From: Actinomycetota bacterium
GTDB taxonomy: Bacteria; Actinomycetota; Actinomycetes; Streptosporangiales; Streptosporangiaceae
Direction: 5' to 3'
NCBI GenBank assembly: GCA_003168295.1
Contig: PMST01000246.1
Span: forward strand, 268 to 10,016
DNA: 9,749 nucleotides
Below the pieces are notes generated by a model that was given only the letters and a program-made list of their open reading frames with translations, did not search any database and was not told where the DNA came from. The translations under genes and the position numbers were made by a program. How positions within the stretch are numbered: the stretch's first letter is position 1; each line of letters begins with the position of its first letter. Shown in pieces: positions 6,598 to 9,749 of the stretch.

Positions 6598-6616
6598 TAT
6601 ACCCCCTAGGGGTATA
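6598..6616. promoter_or_regulatory. CsoR-type copper operator in the divergent promoter
   Basis: TATACCCC (6598-6605), CTA, GGGGTATA (6609-6616) is a perfect 8-bp inverted repeat with a three-base spacer. It closely matches the ATACCCC-GGGGTAT sites bound by the Cu(I)-sensing repressor CsoR in front of actinobacterial copper-export genes. It overlaps the copA -10 box, so bound repressor would block transcription until Cu(I) releases it. No csoR gene is in the window. Confidence 0.8.
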
Positions 6617-6618
6617 TT
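6613..6618 (+). promoter_or_regulatory. copA: -10 box TATATT of copA, probably leaderless
   Basis: TATATT lies within and just beyond the right arm of the copper operator, six bases before the ATG at 6625. Transcription would start on the A of the start codon. No Shine-Dalgarno sequence is present and no good -35 hexamer is visible, the latter being common for regulated promoters. Confidence 0.6.
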
Positions 6619-6624
6619 TGTTCC

Positions 6625-8778
6625 ATGCAGGCAACTACCGCGGACCTCTCGATCGAAGGCATGACCTGTGCCTCGTGTGCGGCCCGGGTGGAGCGCCAGC
6701 TGAACAAGCTCGACGGCGTCGCCGCGTCGGTCAATCTGGCCACCGAGACCGCCACCGTCACCTTCCCCGCCGCGATCCCCGTCGCCGACCTGATCACCGC
6801 CGTCAGCCAAGCCGGCTACACCGCCACCCCGGGCTACACCGCCAACCCTCGCGCCCCGCGCAACTCCCCGCCAACCCGACCTGCCCTGGCGACACTCACG
6901 TCCCGGCTGCTGATCTGTTTGGTGCTGGCGGTGCCCGTGGTCGTGCTGGCCATGACCCCGCACTTTTCCGGCTGGGCCGCTCTGTCGCTCGTCCTGGCCT
7001 CCCCGGTGGCGCTGTGGGGGGCGTGGCCGTTCCACCGCGCGGCCGTCGCGAACGCCCGGCACGGTGTGGCCACCATGGACACGCTGATCAGCCTCGGCGT
7101 AACGGCCGCGTACGCCTGGTCGCTGGTGGCCCTGATCACCGGCACCGGATCGAGCTACCTGGACGTGGCCGCGGCGGTGCCGGTGCTGATCCTGCTGGGC
7201 CGCGATCTCGAGGCGCGGGCCAAGCGGCGGTCCGGCGCGGCGCTGCGGGCCCTGCTGGCCCTCGGCGCCAAGGACGTCGCGGTGCTCAGGAACGGCCGTG
7301 AGATGCGGGTGCCGGTGACGCAGCTGGCGGTGGGGGAGGAGTTCGTGGTCCGGCCGGGGGAGAAGATCGCCGCCGACGGGATCGTCCGGTCCGGCCGCTC
7401 CGCGGTGGACATGTCGCTGCTGACCGGTGAACCGGTTCCAGTCGAGGTCGGGGCGACAGACGCGGTGACCGGCGGCGGCGTGAACGCGAACGGGCGGCTG
7501 GTCGTCCAGGCCACCCGGGTCGGCGCCGACACCCAGCTCGCGCAGCTGGCCCGGCTGGTCGTGGCCGCGCAGGCGGGCAAGCCGCCGGTGCAGCGGCTGG
7601 CGGACCGGATCTCGTCGGTGTTCGTCCCGGTCGTCATCGGCATCGCCCTCGTTACCCTGACCGCCTGGCTGGCCACCGGGCACCCGGCCGCGGCGGCGTT
7701 CACCGCGGCCGTCGCGGTGCTGATCATCGCGTGTCCTTGCGCCATGGGCCTGGCCACCCCGACCGCGATCCTGACCGGCACCGGCCGCGGCGCCCAGCTC
7801 GGCATCGTGATCTCCGGCCCGGAGGTACTCGAGTCCACCCGGACCGTCGACACGATCGTGCTGGACAAGACCGGCACCCTCACCACCGGCCGGCTCAGCC
7901 TGACCGAGGTGATCGCCGCCCCCGGCGAGACCGAAGCCGAGCTGCTCCGCCTGGCCGGCGCCCTGGAGTCCGGCTCCGAGCACCCCATCGCGGCCGCCAT
8001 CACCGCCGCCGCCGACTCACACCTCCCAGAGGTCACCGGGTTCACCAGCTACCCAGGCCTCGGCGCCCGCGGCGTGGTGGACGGCCACACGGTGCGGGCG
8101 GGACGACGGGACTGGCTCGAATCCAGCTGGACAGTCCCCGAGCCGCTCGCGGCCCGCGCCGCTGCGGCCGAAGCGGCCGGGCAGACCGCCGTGTTCGCCG
8201 GCTGGGACGGGCAGGTGCGCGGCGTCCTGGTGGTCGCCGACACGGTCAAGCCCACCTCGGCCGCCGCCGTCGCGCGGCTGCAAGCCCTGGGCCTGCGCCC
8301 GATCCTGCTCACCGGCGACAACGAGCGAGCCGCCCGCGAGGTCGCCGCCGCGGTCGGCATCAGCGAGGTGATCGCGGGCGTGCTGCCCGCCGGGAAGGTC
8401 GACGTGATCAAGCGGCTGCAGGACGCCGGGCGCGTCGTGGCCATGGCGGGCGACGGGGTCAACGACGCCGCCGCGCTGGCCCAGGCCGACCTGGGGCTTG
8501 CCATGGGCACCGGAACGGACGCGGCCATCGCGGCCAGCGACCTGACCCTGGTCCGTGGCGACCTGCTCGGCGTGCCCGACGCGATCGCCCTGTCCCGGCG
8601 TACCTTGCGGATCATCAAGGGCAATTTGTTCTGGGCGTTCGGCTATAACGCGGCCGCGATACCGCTGGCGGCGCTCGGATTTCTGAACCCGCTGATCGCG
8701 GCGGCCGCGATGGCGTTCAGCTCCGTGTTCGTCGTCACCAATAGCCTGCGGCTGCGTCGTTTCCAACCCGACACCTGA
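6625..8778 (+). CDS. copA: Cu(I)-exporting P1B-1-type ATPase CopA
   Basis: This 717-residue membrane pump uses ATP to expel Cu(I), and possibly Ag(I), from the cytoplasm. It has one N-terminal heavy-metal-associated domain with GMTCASC (C15 and C18). Eight membrane segments are expected. The actuator TGE is at 267-269. The intramembrane metal site CPC is at 370-372, in [14 protein letters not shown]. The phosphorylation motif DKTGT has D414, the nucleotide-domain HP is at 453-454, and TGDN (563-566) and GDGVND (609-614) follow. The last helices carry the Cu(I)-specific signatures GYN (Y674, N675) and M696-x2-SS, which place it in subgroup 1B-1 rather than the Zn/Cd group. Length is normal and all catalytic residues are present. 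The operator just upstream implies copper induction through CsoR. No copZ chaperone or csoR gene is adjacent. Confidence 0.93.
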   Translation: MQATTADLSIEGMTCASCAARVERQLNKLDGVAASVNLATETATVTFPAAIPVADLITAVSQAGYTATPGYTANPRAPRNSPPTRPALATLTSRLLICLVLAVPVVVLAMTPHFSGWAALSLVLASPVALWGAWPFHRAAVANARHGVATMDTLISLGVTAAYAWSLVALITGTGSSYLDVAAAVPVLILLGRDLEARAKRRSGAALRALLALGAKDVAVLRNGREMRVPVTQLAVGEEFVVRPGEKIAADGIVRSGRSAVDMSLLTGEPVPVEVGATDAVTGGGVNANGRLVVQATRVGADTQLAQLARLVVAAQAGKPPVQRLADRISSVFVPVVIGIALVTLTAWLATGHPAAAAFTAAVAVLIIACPCAMGLATPTAILTGTGRGAQLGIVISGPEVLESTRTVDTIVLDKTGTLTTGRLSLTEVIAAPGETEAELLRLAGALESGSEHPIAAAITAAADSHLPEVTGFTSYPGLGARGVVDGHTVRAGRRDWLESSWTVPEPLAARAAAAEAAGQTAVFAGWDGQVRGVLVVADTVKPTSAAAVARLQALGLRPILLTGDNERAAREVAAAVGISEVIAGVLPAGKVDVIKRLQDAGRVVAMAGDGVNDAAALAQADLGLAMGTGTDAAIAASDLTLVRGDLLGVPDAIALSRRTLRIIKGNLFWAFGYNAAAIPLAALGFLNPLIAAAAMAFSSVFVVTNSLRLRRFQPDT

Positions 8779-8784
8779 TACCGC

Positions 8785-8790
8785 TAGGAT
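8785..8790 (+). promoter_or_regulatory. -10 box TAGGAT of the transporter gene, probably leaderless
   Basis: TAGGAT begins seven bases after the copA stop codon and is followed by GCCGCG and the GTG at 8797, again a six-base gap. No Shine-Dalgarno sequence precedes that GTG. The gene may therefore have its own promoter even though it directly follows copA. Read-through from copA is also possible, since no terminator separates them. Confidence 0.5.
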
Positions 8791-8796
8791 GCCGCG

Positions 8797-9711
8797 GTGG
8801 TCCCGGTTCTATTTGCCCTGCTGACGTCGCTGTGCAACGGCACGGCGTCGGTCTTCCAGCGGATGGCCGCATCCACCGCGCCCGCCGCCAAGGCGCTGCA
8901 CCTGTCCCTGTTCAGCTACCTGATCAGGCGCAAGATCTGGCTGGCCGGAATCGGCATGGTGATCCTCGCCGCGGTGTTCCAGGCCATCGCGCTTGACACC
9001 GGCCCGATCGCCTTGGTCCAGCCCATCTTCATCATCGAGCTGCCGTTTACCCTGCTGGTGGCGAGCAGGTTCATAGGCCACCGCAGGCTGCCCGGGCTGA
9101 CCTGGTGGGCCGTCGGCCTGGTCACCGTCGGCCTGGGCTCGGGCCTCGCGATCGCGGCGCCGTCCGGCGGGACGACGCACGCCTCGCTGAAGATCTGGGT
9201 GACGACGCTGATCGTCACCGGCGGCTTCGAGACGGTGGTGATCGCCTTCGGCGTGCGGGCCAAGGGGAACGCCCGCGCGGCCGCGTTCGGGCTCGCCGCG
9301 GCCTGCGGTTACTCCCTCACCGCCGTGCTGCTGAAGAGCGCGGTGGCCACCTTGTCGCAGGGCGTCGTGCCGTTCTTTGAGTCCTGGCAGTTGTACGGGA
9401 CGGCCGGCGCCGGCGTCGGTGCGCTGTTCCTGCTGCAGAACGGCCTGCAGGCCGGCTCGCTGGTCGCCGTTCAGCCGCCCCTCACCCTGGGCGACGCGCT
9501 GATCAGCGTCTCCTACGGGGTGACGGTCTACAACGAGAACGTGCGCACCGGCGGCTGGCTGCTCGTCGGCGAGATCGCCGCCCTCATCGCGGTCGCCATC
9601 GGCTGCATCCAGCTCTCCCGCTCCCTAGCCGACGTGCACGTGTCCCAGCCCACCTCGCCCGCCGCGGCCCCGCCCCCCGCGCCCCCCGAGGCCCAGCCCG
9701 CGACGGAATGA
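8797..9711 (+). CDS. DMT-superfamily membrane transporter (EamA- or NIPA-like)
   Basis: This 304-residue polytopic membrane protein has about nine or ten hydrophobic segments between residues 1 and 275. It matches the drug/metabolite transporter pattern: a start resembling VLFALLTSLCNGTASVFQRMA, then FQAIALDTGPIALVQPIFIIELPFTLLVASR (61-91), repeated with a similar layout in the second half (SLVAVQPPLTLGDALISVSYGV, 221-242). The substrate cannot be told; small organic metabolites or Mg2+ (NIPA branch) are both possible. The C-terminal 22 residues or so (from about 283) form a Pro/Ala-rich tail, probably disordered and cytoplasmic. Start: GTG 8797 matches the leaderless -10 box, and no in-frame ATG lies nearby upstream. 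It follows copA by 18 bases, but nothing in the protein indicates a metal role. Confidence 0.75.
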   Translation: MVPVLFALLTSLCNGTASVFQRMAASTAPAAKALHLSLFSYLIRRKIWLAGIGMVILAAVFQAIALDTGPIALVQPIFIIELPFTLLVASRFIGHRRLPGLTWWAVGLVTVGLGSGLAIAAPSGGTTHASLKIWVTTLIVTGGFETVVIAFGVRAKGNARAAAFGLAAACGYSLTAVLLKSAVATLSQGVVPFFESWQLYGTAGAGVGALFLLQNGLQAGSLVAVQPPLTLGDALISVSYGVTVYNENVRTGGWLLVGEIAALIAVAIGCIQLSRSLADVHVSQPTSPAAAPPPAPPEAQPATE

Positions 9712-9749
9712 CGCCCGTGGACCCGCCCACTCCGCCCGCCCCTCCGCCC
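9708..9749 (+). CDS. Possible start of a further gene (partial)
   Basis: An ATG at 9708-9710 overlaps the transporter TGA as ATGA, the usual geometry of translationally coupled genes. The frame stays open to the window edge, encoding a Pro-rich N-terminus (MTPVDPPTPPAPPP). The ribosome-binding signal is weak (GACGGA immediately upstream). Fourteen codons are too few to decide; it could simply be downstream non-coding sequence. Confidence 0.3.
   Translation, partial: MTPVDPPTPPAPPP

Noticed and set aside
5055..6625. Molybdenum-cofactor or copper riboswitch before the operon
   Set aside because: The gap between the divergent start codons is 70 bases and is occupied by promoters and the copper operator; there is no room for a structured leader.
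5625..7301. Very long open frame on the + strand crossing the FeS/NrfD gene and the start of copA
   Set aside because: Its protein is dominated by Arg, Pro and His, with no family features. It is the antisense or shifted-frame shadow of two well-supported genes in GC-rich DNA.

Overview
This is a GC-rich window, about 70% G+C by eye, with many GTG starts, strong G/C third-position bias and TAnnnT-type -10 boxes. These point to an actinomycete chromosome. I cannot name the genus. Nothing indicates a phage, an insertion sequence, a CRISPR array or an RNA gene.

Layout, left to right: (i) the last codons of an upstream gene and a hairpin terminator; (ii) a 154-base leader holding an imperfect 32-bp direct repeat, then a cysteine-free carboxymuconolactone-decarboxylase-family gene on the + strand, closed by a perfect 16-bp stem terminator; (iii) a tiny GntR-type regulator that is only a winged helix-turn-helix, preceded by tandem CAGACCAG operators and apparently made from a leaderless mRNA; (iv) a convergent junction in which the 3' ends of the GntR gene and of the next operon lie in a 41-bp tandem duplication.

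The centre of the window, 6554 down to 1256 on the - strand, is a three-gene operon for a complex iron-sulfur molybdoenzyme. Its order is a fused four-cluster ferredoxin/NrfD quinone-reactive membrane subunit, a 989-residue Mo-bisMGD catalytic subunit with a probable cysteine Mo ligand, and a TorD/DmsD-type chaperone. Overlaps of 19 and 4 bases suggest translational coupling. None of the three has a visible Tat signal, so the enzyme probably faces the cytoplasm. Its substrate cannot be read from the sequence.

Divergently from this operon, a Cu(I)-exporting P1B-1 ATPase (CopA) is transcribed on the + strand. The short gap between them carries a perfect 8+3+8 CsoR-type copper operator that overlaps the ATPase -10 box. 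Behind copA comes a DMT-type membrane transporter with a proline-rich tail and its own leaderless promoter. Its stop codon overlaps a possible further gene that runs off the window.

A recurring theme is TAnnnT, then exactly six bases, then the start codon. It occurs before the GntR, copA and transporter genes and probably before the ferredoxin/NrfD gene, which suggests leaderless transcripts are common here. The most interesting material is the unassigned, apparently cytoplasm-facing molybdoenzyme operon that shares a control region with copper export, and the small GntR regulator with its repeat-rich surroundings.
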